Assembly: GCA_902773665.1 (NCBI GenBank)
Contig: CACYFF010000003.1
Coordinates: forward strand, 1-64,000
Direction of reading: 5' to 3'
Length of the DNA: 64,000 nucleotides
Origin: an uncultured Eubacteriales bacterium
Lineage (GTDB): Bacteria; Bacillota; Clostridia; Peptostreptococcales; Anaerovoracaceae
The position numbers and the translations under genes were made by a program. The notes under the pieces are model-generated. The model did no database searches and was not told the DNA's origin. It worked only from the letters and a program-made list of their open reading frames with translations. How positions within the stretch are numbered: the first letter of the stretch is position 1; every line of letters begins with the position of its first letter. Below, in pieces: positions 45,193 to 54,666 of the stretch.

Positions 45193-45543
45193 CTAGAAAG
45201 CGGGTGCAGCCTCTGCCGGTTCCTCCTTCTTCGGCACCACGGGCTCCATGTTTCTCGCGGTGAGCCACTTGCAGAGCTCGGTCGCCTCCGCCTTCGTAAA
45301 GGAGATGCCTTTCGTCATCTTCTCGTGACGCGGATCCCATTCGCGAATGTCGAATTTCGGCGCGCTGCCGTTCCAGGAGACGACGTTCAGCTCTCTCGTC
45401 CATCCGTTGTTGCTCTTGCGGAGCACGCCGATGTGTTCGCGGATGTCGAAGAGGAATTCCTCGTTGTCGTTGCGATAGCCCGCCCTGCTCTCGTTGACCA
45501 TGGCAGGGGCCGTTTCCATTGCCTTTGCGTATTCGTTTTTCAT
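45193..45543 (-). CDS. YdbC-like PC4/ssDNA-binding protein
   Basis: The core (residues 28-95, FLFDIREHIGVLRKSNNGWTRELNVVSWNG... then KFDIREWDPRHEKMTKGIS) matches the YdbC family, bacterial homologues of the eukaryotic PC4 coactivator that bind single-stranded DNA as dimers. A 25-residue N-terminal extension and an acidic, Pro/Ala-rich tail flank it. 116 residues. It has a consensus promoter overlapped by a palindrome and no close partner gene. Role in transcription or repair not known. Confidence 0.88.
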   Translation of the reverse strand: MKNEYAKAMETAPAMVNESRAGYRNDNEEFLFDIREHIGVLRKSNNGWTRELNVVSWNGSAPKFDIREWDPRHEKMTKGISFTKAEATELCKWLTARNMEPVVPKKEEPAEAAPAF

Positions 45544-45585
45544 CGTTTCTTTCCTTTCCGCGTCCCGCTGCGGAGAAGTAAGGAA

Positions 45586-45621
45586 AGTATATCGTAAATG
45601 TTAATATATGTCAATATTAAC
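45586..45621 (-). promoter_or_regulatory. YdbC promoter with a perfect inverted repeat on the -35 box
   Basis: Minus strand TTGACA (45609-45614), 17 bases, TATACT (45586-45591). The inverted repeat GTTAATAT (45600-45607), six bases, ATATTAAC (45614-45621) lies across the -35 box and looks like a repressor site. Confidence 0.6.
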
Positions 45622-45644
45622 TTATATTATTTTTACATTTCAGG

Positions 45645-45688
45645 CAAAACAAAAGAGACAGGCACGCTGCTGCACAGTGTACCTGTCC
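45645..45688 (-). terminator. Terminator of the V-ATPase operon
   Basis: Minus strand GACAGGTACAC ... GCGTGCCTGTC (10 of 11 pairs, one wobble), followed by TCTTTTGTTTT, eight bases past the subunit D stop. Confidence 0.8.
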
Positions 45689-45695
45689 CCTTGTG

Positions 45696-46340
45696 TTATA
45701 CCGAGTAATTGTGTGCCTTCTGCAGCACCATTTCCTTTACCTTGATGAGGCGGACCTTCGTGGAGTTCTCGTTCTCCTCGAGCTTCATGGTGATGTAGTG
45801 GATGTTGGTCTCCAGATCGGGGATCGTGGAGTACTCCAGGGCGTTGACGCGCCGGCGGGTGCTCTCGATCTCCTCTGCCATCAGCTGCATGGTCTTTTCG
45901 ACTTCCGCCAGCTGCAGCATGTCCTCGAAGACCGCGGACAGCTTGCCAAGCGCATCGTCCAGGTCGCCGGACGTCTGCGCGAAGGCGTAGGGAACGATGT
46001 CCTCCCCGCCGCCGGAAGTCGCGAAGCTGTACTGGGGCACGTTGACGCTCATCACGTTTTTATACGTCAGATCCAGGTCCACGGTGCGTCTTGGATACAG
46101 CAGCGCCTGCTCCAGCATTTGGGGCGACATGACGGCGCTGGCAGCGGACAGGCTGGCGAATGCTTCCGTAAGCCCCTCCTCCACTTTTTTACGCAGCTCC
46201 TTATTCTGTTTTACGATGTCCATGAACTGGCGCATCAGCTCATCGCGCTTATCCTTCAGCAGCTTGTGACCGCGCCTGGCGGTGGTCAGGCGGCCTTTGA
46301 GCTGATTCAGCACCATTCTGGTCGGTGTATAGTTTGCCAC
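45696..46340 (-). CDS. atpD: V-type ATP synthase subunit D (central stalk)
   Basis: Long antiparallel coiled-coil protein of the rotor shaft. TPTRMVLNQLKGRLTTARRGHKLLKDKRDEL is the family start, and the C-terminal helix (VNALEYSTIPDLETNIHYITMKLEENE) is equally typical. 214 residues. Last gene of the operon, followed by a strong terminator. Confidence 0.96.
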   Translation of the reverse strand: MANYTPTRMVLNQLKGRLTTARRGHKLLKDKRDELMRQFMDIVKQNKELRKKVEEGLTEAFASLSAASAVMSPQMLEQALLYPRRTVDLDLTYKNVMSVNVPQYSFATSGGGEDIVPYAFAQTSGDLDDALGKLSAVFEDMLQLAEVEKTMQLMAEEIESTRRRVNALEYSTIPDLETNIHYITMKLEENENSTKVRLIKVKEMVLQKAHNYSV

Positions 46341-46351
46341 GGCAGATCTCC

Positions 46352-47725
46352 TTATTGGGCGGGAAGATACTTGTCGATGAGATCTTCCTTGATCCTCTTC
46401 AGCTCTGTTCTGGGCAGGATCTTCAGCAGATCCCAGCCGAGGTCCAGGGTCTCCTGGATGGAACGGTTCGTGTCGTTGCCCTGATTGACATACTGTTTTT
46501 CGAACTGTTCGGCGAACTTGGCGTACAGCTTATCCGTGTCGGTCAGCGCCGCTTCGCCCAAGATCGTCATGAGCTCCTTGGCATCCTTACCGCGCGCATA
46601 GGCCGCAAACAGCTGGTTCATGGTGCCGGCGTGGTCCTCTCTGGTCTTGCCTTCGCCGATACCCTTATCCTTCAGACGGGACAGGGACGGCAGCACGTCC
46701 ACGGGAGGCACGAGGCCCTTGCGGTACAGTTCGCGGGACAAGATGATCTGTCCTTCGGTGATGTAGCCCGTAAGGTCGGGAATGGGGTGCGTCTTATCGT
46801 CTTCGGGCATCGTCAGGATGGGAATGAGGGTGATGGAGCCCTTCTTGTCCAGTCTTCTGCCCGCTCTTTCGTACAGCGTGGCGAGGTCCGTGTACAGGTA
46901 GCCCGGATAGCCGCGGCGGCCCGGGACCTCTTTCTTCGCGGCGGAGACTTCGCGGAGCGCTTCCGCGTAGTTCGTAATGTCGGTCATGATGACCAGCACG
47001 TGCATATCCTTTTCGAACGCCAGGTATTCCGCTGCGGTGAGGGCCATACGGGGCGTGGAGATGCGTTCTACCGCCGGGTCGTTCGCCAGGTTGGAGAAGA
47101 CCACGGTACGGTCGATGGCGCCGGTCCTGCGGAAGTCCCGGATAAAGAATTCGGATTCCTCGAACGTAATACCGATGGCCGCGAAGACTACGGCGAAGTT
47201 CTCGCCGTCACCCAGCACCCTCGCCTGTCTCGCGATCTGCGCCGCCAGTTCCTTATGGGGCAGGCCGGAGCCGGAGAAGATGGGCAGCTTCTGGCCTCTT
47301 ACCAGGGTGTTCAGGCCGTCGATGGTGGAGACGCCGGTCTGGATGAATTCCGCGGGGTAGGCACGCGCTGCGGGGTTCATCGCCAGGCCGTTGATATCCT
47401 TCATCTCGTCGGGCAGGATGTCGGGACCGCCGTCGATGGGCTTTCCCATGCCGTTGAAGACGCGGCCCAGCATGTCGCCGGACACGGCAAGTTCCAGGGG
47501 GTGACCCAGGAAGCGGACCTTGCTCTGGGCCAGGTTGATGCCTCTGGCGTCGTCGAACAGCTGGACGACCGCGGTGTCGCCGTTGACCTCCAGCACCTTG
47601 CCGTGGCGGATGGAACCGTCGGGCAGTTCGATCTGAGCCAGTTCGTCGTAGGTGACCCCTTCCACTTCCTTGACGACCATCAGCGGGCTGACGACTTCTC
47701 TTATGGTTTTATATTCCCGGATCAT
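46352..47725 (-). CDS. atpB: V-type ATP synthase subunit B (regulatory)
   Basis: Non-catalytic nucleotide-binding subunit of the A3B3 head. It lacks a canonical P-loop, having [15 protein letters not shown] instead, and carries the [18 protein letters not shown] motif shared with subunit A. 457 residues, full length. The start overlaps the subunit A stop by four bases. Confidence 0.97.
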   Translation of the reverse strand: MIREYKTIREVVSPLMVVKEVEGVTYDELAQIELPDGSIRHGKVLEVNGDTAVVQLFDDARGINLAQSKVRFLGHPLELAVSGDMLGRVFNGMGKPIDGGPDILPDEMKDINGLAMNPAARAYPAEFIQTGVSTIDGLNTLVRGQKLPIFSGSGLPHKELAAQIARQARVLGDGENFAVVFAAIGITFEESEFFIRDFRRTGAIDRTVVFSNLANDPAVERISTPRMALTAAEYLAFEKDMHVLVIMTDITNYAEALREVSAAKKEVPGRRGYPGYLYTDLATLYERAGRRLDKKGSITLIPILTMPEDDKTHPIPDLTGYITEGQIILSRELYRKGLVPPVDVLPSLSRLKDKGIGEGKTREDHAGTMNQLFAAYARGKDAKELMTILGEAALTDTDKLYAKFAEQFEKQYVNQGNDTNRSIQETLDLGWDLLKILPRTELKRIKEDLIDKYLPAQ

Positions 47726-49494
47726 AGTTCTTCACCTCCCGCTGCGATGGCCTTTGCGATCTCATCGGTCATCTGGGCGTCTATCTTCTGGTATGCCTCT
47801 TCGTATTCCTCAGCGGAAACGTACTTGGCGCGGCCGATCTGCTCTCTGGAAGGCAGGCTGAACAGCGCGTTCATGTCTGCGCCTTTGGCCAGGGCGTCGC
47901 GTCCCAGATCGTCGTATTTCAGGATGATCGCCAGCAGCATGGCCTGGCGCTTGAGTTCGGAGTAGCTGTCCACGTCCATAAAGGCGTTCTGCTGCAGGAA
48001 GTCTTCGCGGATCATCTTCGCGGTCTCCAGGGTCAGCTGATCCTGGGCGCCCAAACTGTCGCGGCCCACCAGGCGCACTATCTCGTTTAAGCTGGCTTCC
48101 TCCTGCAGGATGCTCATGGCGCGTTCCCGGTTCTTTACGAAGGACTTGCCCATGTTCTCGTCGTACCAGGGAAGCAGGTTGCCCGTGTACAGCGAATAGC
48201 TCGTAAGCCAGTTGATGGCCGGGAAGTGGCGGGCGTAGGCCAGGGAGCTGTCCAGAGACCAGAACACCTTGACGATACGCATGGTACCCTGGGAAACGGG
48301 TTCGGACAGGTCGCCGCCCGGAGGGGATACGGCGCCGATGGCGGTGATGCTGCCGCGTCTCTCCTCGCTGCCGATGGTCTGCACGACGCCGGCTCTTTCG
48401 TAGAACTGGGCGATGCGGGACGTCAGGTAGGCGGGATAGCCTTCTTCGCCGGGCATCTCCTCCAGACGGCCGGACATCTCGCGGAGAGCCTCTGCCCAGC
48501 GGCTGGTGGAGTCGGCGATAACGGCTACGTCGTAGCCCATATCCCGGAAGTATTCTGCAATGGTGATGCCGGTGTAGATGGAAGCCTCCCGGGCTGCCAC
48601 CGGCATGTCGGAGGTATTGGCGATGAGCACAGTACGCTTCATCAGAGGCTCGCCGTTATGCGGGTCGATGAGTTCGGGGAACTCGTTGAGTACGTCCGTC
48701 ATCTCGTTGCCGCGCTCGCCGCAGCCGATGTAGATGACGATGTCCACGTCGGACCACTTGGCCAGCTGGTGCTGTACGACGGTCTTGCCGGAACCGAACG
48801 GTCCGGGTACTGCTGCCGTGCCGCCCTTCGCCAGGGGGAACAGCGTATCAATGATGCGCTGACCCGTGGAAAGCGGGATCTCCGGCACGAATTTCTTTAC
48901 GTAGGGACGGGCCACGCGCACCGGCCATTTCTGGGCCATGGTGAGCTCGCGGATGGTACCGTCTTCCTTCTCGATCTTGGCGATCACCTCGTCCACGTTG
49001 AACATGCCGCCCCGGATCTCCTTCAGGGTGCCGTCCGCACCCACGGGGACCATGATGCGGTGTTCGATAGCGCTGGTCTCCTGGACAGTCCCCAGGAAAT
49101 CACCGGCCTTTAAGAAGTCTCCTTCCTTGGCGGTGGGAACGAACTCCCAGGTCTTTTCCCGGGAGAGGGCCGGTACGGAGATGCCTCTGGCAATGGTATC
49201 GCCGGAGAGTTTACGGATCTCCGTCAGAGGCCGCTGGATGCCGTCGTAGATGCCTTCCAGCATGCCCGGTCCCAGTTCCACGGACAGAGGATATCCCGTC
49301 GTTTCCACGACGGCGCCCGGTCCCAGTCCCGAAGTCTCTTCGTAGACCTGGATGGAGGCGCTGTCTCCGGTCATGTTGAGGATCTCGCCGACCAGATGCT
49401 GCTCGCCGACCCGCACTACGTCCGCCACGTTGGCATCGGACAGGCCGTCTGCCACCACCAGCGGACCGGATACTTTGATTACTTTTCCGCTCAT
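47722..49494 (-). CDS. atpA: V-type ATP synthase subunit A (catalytic)
   Basis: Catalytic ATPase subunit. Walker A is GPFGSGKTV, preceded by the long V-type non-homologous region, with [18 protein letters not shown] and [22 protein letters not shown] further on. 590 residues is the normal bacterial V-type length. Subunits A and B form the hexameric head that hydrolyses ATP to pump ions, or makes ATP from an ion gradient. Confidence 0.98.
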   Translation of the reverse strand: MSGKVIKVSGPLVVADGLSDANVADVVRVGEQHLVGEILNMTGDSASIQVYEETSGLGPGAVVETTGYPLSVELGPGMLEGIYDGIQRPLTEIRKLSGDTIARGISVPALSREKTWEFVPTAKEGDFLKAGDFLGTVQETSAIEHRIMVPVGADGTLKEIRGGMFNVDEVIAKIEKEDGTIRELTMAQKWPVRVARPYVKKFVPEIPLSTGQRIIDTLFPLAKGGTAAVPGPFGSGKTVVQHQLAKWSDVDIVIYIGCGERGNEMTDVLNEFPELIDPHNGEPLMKRTVLIANTSDMPVAAREASIYTGITIAEYFRDMGYDVAVIADSTSRWAEALREMSGRLEEMPGEEGYPAYLTSRIAQFYERAGVVQTIGSEERRGSITAIGAVSPPGGDLSEPVSQGTMRIVKVFWSLDSSLAYARHFPAINWLTSYSLYTGNLLPWYDENMGKSFVKNRERAMSILQEEASLNEIVRLVGRDSLGAQDQLTLETAKMIREDFLQQNAFMDVDSYSELKRQAMLLAIILKYDDLGRDALAKGADMNALFSLPSREQIGRAKYVSAEEYEEAYQKIDAQMTDEIAKAIAAGGEEL

Positions 49495-49496
49495 AC

Positions 49497-49817
49497 TTAC
49501 TCTCCTGTGATATCGGAACCCACGGCTTTTTCCACGGCGTCCTTCAGGGCCTGTCTGCCCAGGCCCAGGCTCCCCTCCCTTCCGGGAATGAGGATGATCG
49601 CCAGCTGGGGATCGCTTCTGAATTTATGGATGGCGGGCTGCAGTTCCTGCGCCCAGGTCTCCTCGATATATACGATGGCGTAAGGGACGTCGCCCTGAAA
49701 CACCTGTTTGAACGCGGCGGACGCCTCCTCTGCCGAGTTCACCGGGAACGTATCCAGGCCCAGAGCCTTGAACCCGATGACGGTATCGCTGCCGCCGATG
49801 ACTGCTATTCTATACAT
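49497..49817 (-). CDS. atpF: V-type ATP synthase subunit F
   Basis: 106-residue rotor-shaft subunit with the Rossmann-like start YRIAVIGGSDTVIGFKALG and the conserved later EETWAQELQPAIHKF segment. It overlaps the subunit C gene end by eight bases and lies two bases from subunit A. Confidence 0.94.
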   Translation of the reverse strand: MYRIAVIGGSDTVIGFKALGLDTFPVNSAEEASAAFKQVFQGDVPYAIVYIEETWAQELQPAIHKFRSDPQLAIILIPGREGSLGLGRQALKDAVEKAVGSDITGE

Positions 49818-50793
49818 TTACGTCACGCAGCCTTTCCTTGATCGACTCTGTGGAGATGCCGCAGATCTTGCCCGACAGCACCATGCGCAGATCCATGATC
49901 TCCGTATCCAGCGACGCCAGATAAGAGACCACCGCGTCCGCACCGAAGGGCACGTAGCGGGTATCCGCCAGACACGCGGTAAGCGCGTTGTCGCAGGCAA
50001 GTTCGAAAGGCGTGATCTTCCATCCGCCCATGGCTTCTCCCGCAAATTTCGAGGCGCTTTCCAGCGCTGTCCCCGCATACAGATCCGTTACGTCCGTATC
50101 CGGCCAGCGGGACAGAAGCACGTCCGGATCGATGCTGCCGCCCTCCGTGAGCGCAAACTTCAGAAAATCCGCGCTCTTTCCCATGCGGACGGACCGCACG
50201 TAGGAATTCAGGTTGGCGCAGTCGATCAGAAGGCGGATATAGTCTTCCGAAGTGCCGCCCAGCTGCTGTGCGCAGGCCCGCATCTCTTTAAAATAGGCCA
50301 GATCCAGACCGAAATCCGAAAGCTGGGGATTCTGGGTCTTCGCCAGCGTATCCGCCGCTTCCGTCATGGCGTCCTTCAGGATGCCGGAGGCCGTCTCCGA
50401 TGCGAACAGTTCCCGGATCTCATCGACCGAGAGCCGCCCTTCCGGGGAGAGCATGCCGGACACATCCTGATCCCGGGATGCGTTCTTCACCAGGATCTTG
50501 GCGTTGTGATAATCGTATTTCAGCCGGAACAGATCCAGCAGCTCTTTTTGGGGCAGGATGCCCGCCAGGTCCTCATAGACCGCCGCGCGGATGCGCGCCA
50601 AAGACGCATCCACCGTCTGGGGCGTTGCGAGATCCAGATCCGTATAGCCGTATTCTTCCGCGATCTTCGCCGCTGCCTGGGCGTTTTCCGCCTCTGCCAT
50701 GCGGGCGAAGGCGTCCGCGCCGATCATGTGCGCTTCTTTTCCCCGCAGCATGGCGGAGATGCAGAGGTAATCGTTATCCCTGATCTTGGACAA
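49810..50793 (-). CDS. atpC: V-type ATP synthase subunit C (AC39/d family)
   Basis: All-helical socket between the central shaft and the membrane ring. AMLRGKEAHMIGADAFARMAEAEN, LFRLKYDYHNAKILVKN and YIRLLIDCANLNSYVRSVRMGKS are family segments. 327 residues. The gene lies 15 bases downstream of subunit E. Confidence 0.95.
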   Translation of the reverse strand: MSKIRDNDYLCISAMLRGKEAHMIGADAFARMAEAENAQAAAKIAEEYGYTDLDLATPQTVDASLARIRAAVYEDLAGILPQKELLDLFRLKYDYHNAKILVKNASRDQDVSGMLSPEGRLSVDEIRELFASETASGILKDAMTEAADTLAKTQNPQLSDFGLDLAYFKEMRACAQQLGGTSEDYIRLLIDCANLNSYVRSVRMGKSADFLKFALTEGGSIDPDVLLSRWPDTDVTDLYAGTALESASKFAGEAMGGWKITPFELACDNALTACLADTRYVPFGADAVVSYLASLDTEIMDLRMVLSGKICGISTESIKERLRDVNV

Positions 50794-50808
50794 ACCGTAC
50801 CTCCTCTC

Positions 50809-51414
50809 TTACCCGAACAGCATCGCCGCGACCTGCGGAACGAGGGCGTCTTTCTGCGCGTCGATCAGCGTACCTATGCTGCAGTTCGTCTCGACGCTGC
50901 CGGAACGGAGCTTGCATCCGCCGTCGATGTCCGCAGGCTCTTCGCACAGCGTAAGCTGCGCCTTTCTTCCGGCTTCCGCCAGCGCCTTGTTTACATCATC
51001 GCAAAGCCCCCGGCCGAAACGGGCCAGATCCTTCGCGTTCAGTACCAGCTCCTCTTGTCCGGATACGCTGGCCCGGCAGGCCAGTTTTACCAGAAAGGCG
51101 CGGTACGTCTCTTCATCCATGTTCAGCAGTTCCTGCTGCGCCGCCTCAAACGCTTTCTGCATCAGGGACTGTTTTTCCTCCAGCAGCGCGCTGCGGGCAC
51201 GCATGTCGGCTTCGCCCTTCATGCGCTTGATCAGCTCGCCGGCTTCCTTTTCCGCTGCTTCCAGGATGGATGCGGCCGCGTCTTTGGCCTGTTTCGCGTA
51301 TTGGGCATCGATGACGGCGCAGTTTTCGTCCGCGACTTTCTTAATGCCCGCCGCTTCGGTCTGCGCGTCCCTCAGGATGCGCTCGGCGATCCGTTCTACT
51401 CCATTGATAGCCAT
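50809..51414 (-). CDS. atpE: V-type ATP synthase subunit E (peripheral stalk)
   Basis: 201 residues: a long N-terminal helix rich in E, A and K (about 5-105) that pairs with subunit G/H in the peripheral stalk, and a C-terminal globular domain ending in the family-typical IGTLIDAQKDALVPQVAAMLFG region. It lies 30 bases downstream of the rotor subunit K. Confidence 0.93.
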   Translation of the reverse strand: MAINGVERIAERILRDAQTEAAGIKKVADENCAVIDAQYAKQAKDAAASILEAAEKEAGELIKRMKGEADMRARSALLEEKQSLMQKAFEAAQQELLNMDEETYRAFLVKLACRASVSGQEELVLNAKDLARFGRGLCDDVNKALAEAGRKAQLTLCEEPADIDGGCKLRSGSVETNCSIGTLIDAQKDALVPQVAAMLFG

Positions 51415-51444
51415 TTCGCTTGCCTTTCGTCCTACGGGTTCTTC

Positions 51445-51945
<501 letters not shown>

Positions 51946-51954
51946 TTAAATACG

Positions 51955-53913
51955 CTATTCGCGTTCAGTAACGTTGTAATATCTCGTCTGCACGTCCAGG
52001 GGACGGAAGGGTTTTCCCCCGTCCTTATAAAACCTGTTGAAGAATTCCAGACACTGCAGTCTCAGATCGTGTACGTAGCACCCAAGCAGGTTGAGCGCAA
52101 AGTTCAGCAGGTTGCCCACCATCGAGATGATGACGAAGAACACGATGTTCCCCGTAACGCCGCCCAGGGTGTTGAACACCTGGGAGATGACGCTGCCTGC
52201 CAGCATCAGAGCCATCAGACGGGCGTAGGACAGGATGTCGGAGAAGTAGCCCGTTACGCCGTTGTAGACCGTGCCGACGATGGACGTGACCCGGGCAGCC
52301 CCCTTGTTCTGCAGCACGCAGCCCGCGATGAGCAGCACCGCGCCAGCGATGAGCAGCACCGGCTTTCCGGCCACATTGCCGATGCCGGTGACCGCGCCGA
52401 CAACGCCGAACAGGATCGCCCACCAGGCGAATTCGTCGAACAGGGCGCTCTTGAACTCCCCTCTCTTGAACTTCTCCTTGACGCTGACGATCATGCCGGT
52501 AAAGATCTGCACGATGCCCAGCGCCAGCGAGCCGAACAGGATGGCGATGGTGTCCTCCAGCGGCGTGAACAGCGCCGGCATGGTAAAGGTGCTCTCCGGG
52601 TCAAAGATCTTGATGGCCTGTGGAATGAAGTCTCCGAAGAAGCCGCCGGTCGCAGCGCCCCACAGGAAGGTGGAGATGCCGCACCAGACCAGCAGTTCGC
52701 CGAAATCTCTCGTGCCGCCTCTGGCTTTCATCTTCTTTATCATGAGCATGCCTGCCGCGAACATCAGGATGCCGTAGCCCATGTCCGCCATCATCATGCC
52801 GTAAAAGGTAATGAAGAAAGGCGCCATGAGCGGGTTGGGATCCACCCCGTCGTAAGCCGGCAGGGAGTACATGTTCGTGATCATGTTCATGCAGCGGGTA
52901 AAGATGTTGTTCTTCAGTTTGACCGGGACCTCCGGATATTCCTCCGGCGCCGGATCTTCGAACTCCGCGTGCACGACATAGTTTCCGAGGACCGCTTCCA
53001 GTCCGGGCACGTCCTCCTCCGGCACCCAGCCTTCCATGGCAAAGGAGCTTTCGGAGTTGAGCATGCGGCTGCGGCTCTCCGTCTCGTACAGTTTCGTGGC
53101 CAGGCTGTCCCAGCTCTGCTGGATATACTGCCGGTAGGCCGTTTCGCTCATCAGCTTGCCCTTGGCCCGTTCGATCTTGATCTCGTTGTATTCGATCTCG
53201 TTGTCGATGCGCTCGGCGTTCTGCTGCGGCGTGCCGGTAAGCCCGGGCATCTCCATGGGATTATAGCTGAAGTTGCGCAGCGCATCCTCCGCTGCATCCC
53301 GTTCGTCCCTATGGCAGACGAGCACGCAGTACTGCAGGAACTTGTCCGCAGAGACCGGGATGAGCTCGCTCTCCGGGGCCGCCATCTCCAGCGCGCTTTC
53401 CACGTCTGCCTTCGGCGCATCCGCCGGCAGGCTGCAGAGCGTAAAGGAAACGTGCTCCGTGCCTCCGTATTCCAGCGGCATGTCCAGCGTAAGCCAGGGC
53501 TGCAATGCCGTTTTCTGCGTCTGCAGGTCCCCGATCTCCGCATTCCAGCCCTTGATCTCCCCATCCAGCCGGATGACGCGGTTTGCGCTGTGCAGGCAGC
53601 TGTTGAGCCGGGCATCGCTGAGAAACGTCTCCAGCGGAGCCTCGGGTTTGGGATCCAGCAGGCCCTTCTTCTCCGGGAAATACCGCTGCATGATGTCCAG
53701 CGCCGCGCTCAGCTTGTTCTGGTTGACCACCAGCATGTCCGCGGGCAGACCCGTCTTGTCGTAGTTGTTCGTGCTGAACACCACGACGTCGCCTTCCGCC
53801 TGGGGATAATCCGAGATCTCGACTTTACCGAAACGGAGAAGATCGTCCAGCAGCGCATCCTTTTCGCTGCGCAGTCCGATCAGCCGGACGCGCTTCATCT
53901 TCTGAATGCTCAT
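51955..53913 (-). CDS. atpI: V-type ATP synthase subunit I (membrane stator)
   Basis: 652 residues. The N-terminal half (1-330) is soluble and links to the peripheral stalks. The C-terminal half has about seven or eight transmembrane helices forming the ion half-channels (MMADMGYGILMFAAGMLM, then SYARLMALMLAGSVISQVFN with the essential Arg). Overlaps the subunit G/H stop by ATGA. Confidence 0.96.
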   Translation of the reverse strand: MSIQKMKRVRLIGLRSEKDALLDDLLRFGKVEISDYPQAEGDVVVFSTNNYDKTGLPADMLVVNQNKLSAALDIMQRYFPEKKGLLDPKPEAPLETFLSDARLNSCLHSANRVIRLDGEIKGWNAEIGDLQTQKTALQPWLTLDMPLEYGGTEHVSFTLCSLPADAPKADVESALEMAAPESELIPVSADKFLQYCVLVCHRDERDAAEDALRNFSYNPMEMPGLTGTPQQNAERIDNEIEYNEIKIERAKGKLMSETAYRQYIQQSWDSLATKLYETESRSRMLNSESSFAMEGWVPEEDVPGLEAVLGNYVVHAEFEDPAPEEYPEVPVKLKNNIFTRCMNMITNMYSLPAYDGVDPNPLMAPFFITFYGMMMADMGYGILMFAAGMLMIKKMKARGGTRDFGELLVWCGISTFLWGAATGGFFGDFIPQAIKIFDPESTFTMPALFTPLEDTIAILFGSLALGIVQIFTGMIVSVKEKFKRGEFKSALFDEFAWWAILFGVVGAVTGIGNVAGKPVLLIAGAVLLIAGCVLQNKGAARVTSIVGTVYNGVTGYFSDILSYARLMALMLAGSVISQVFNTLGGVTGNIVFFVIISMVGNLLNFALNLLGCYVHDLRLQCLEFFNRFYKDGGKPFRPLDVQTRYYNVTERE

Positions 53914-54227
53914 AGATCCTCCGCGATCCTTTCCGCGATGAACCGGGCAGCATCGGGAAGTTTCGCCTCCGCTGCGCTGCGGAGCCGGGCAACGGCGTCT
54001 TCCGACGCGCGGTCGATGTCCGTGCAGGAAGCCTTGCCCACGAGCTTCGCGTTCTCCAGGACCTCCGCAGCCGACTTTCTTGCCTTTTCGGATTCTTCCT
54101 CAAGCTTCTGTCTGCCGGCAGCCGCCGCTTCCTCCGCAGAGGTCTTAGCTCTGGCCTTTTCATCCGCGATCAGCTTCTTCGCGTCCAGTTCCGCCTTTTC
54201 CACCATTTTCATGGATTCCAGTGACAT
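53910..54227 (-). CDS. V-type ATP synthase subunit G/H (peripheral stalk)
   Basis: 105 residues, almost entirely a charged helix (MVEKAELDAKKLIADEKAR..., EEESEKARKSAAEV), matching the small peripheral-stalk subunit that pairs with E. First gene of the operon, with SD AAGGAG ten bases before the ATG. The assignment rests on size, composition and position. Confidence 0.85.
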   Translation of the reverse strand: MSLESMKMVEKAELDAKKLIADEKARAKTSAEEAAAAGRQKLEEESEKARKSAAEVLENAKLVGKASCTDIDRASEDAVARLRSAAEAKLPDAARFIAERIAEDL

Positions 54228-54357
54228 TCGCTTTACACTCCTTGCGTGAAAATATAGAAAAAAGCCGCAGAAAAAAACACACCGTCCTCTGCGCCTCTGT
54301 TTCTTACCATAATCAGTATATCACATCCTGCCAGGGTGCGATAGGATATTTAGCAAG

Positions 54358-54390
54358 ATTATAATGCCACATTTGTGGCATATTTGTCAA
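54358..54390 (-). promoter_or_regulatory. V-ATPase promoter with a palindrome inside a 21-bp spacer
   Basis: Minus strand perfect TTGACA (54385-54390) and perfect TATAAT (54358-54363) are 21 bases apart. The spacer holds the perfect inverted repeat ATGCCACA-TT-TGTGGCAT (54364-54381). This resembles MerR-type promoters, where an activator twists an over-long spacer, or a repressor-blocked promoter. A shifted -10 (CATTAT, spacer 18) is the alternative. The rest of the 430-base gap is AT-rich with no other gene seen. Confidence 0.6.
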
Positions 54391-54551
54391 TAGTTTATTA
54401 AAATCAGCAAAATCAATCCTGCCGCCGCTCCGTTTTGTCCGATTTCAATAAATAAATTGTTAAAAATATGATAGATTGCAACAAATGACGCAAAACATGC
54501 AACGCTTTAAGGTGCTAAACAGATTTTATGGTATTTTGAGTCCCTTTTTTG

Positions 54552-54579
54552 TTCACAAAGCCTAATTCTTTGGTATAAT
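54552..54579 (+). promoter_or_regulatory. Promoter of nhaC
   Basis: TTCACA (54552-54557), 16 bases, TATAAT (54574-54579). The roughly 80-base leader ends in SD AGGAGG (54652-54657) nine bases before the ATG. No known riboswitch pattern was recognised in the leader. Confidence 0.6.
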
Positions 54580-54666
54580 GTAGTTGTGCAGGTGTGCCGC
54601 AATGTCTGAACATACCCGTTCGAAACCTGTCGCAATTTTATCTTTATTTTTAGGAGGTTATTTTCT

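Noticed and set aside
54258..54295. Attenuator hairpin in the V-ATPase leader (CGCAG/CTGCG then a T-run on the minus strand)
   Set aside because: The stem has only five pairs and an 18-base loop; too weak to call.
54580..54660. Na+-sensing riboswitch in the nhaC leader
   Set aside because: The leader is about 80 bases, AT-rich, and shows no recognisable conserved aptamer blocks.
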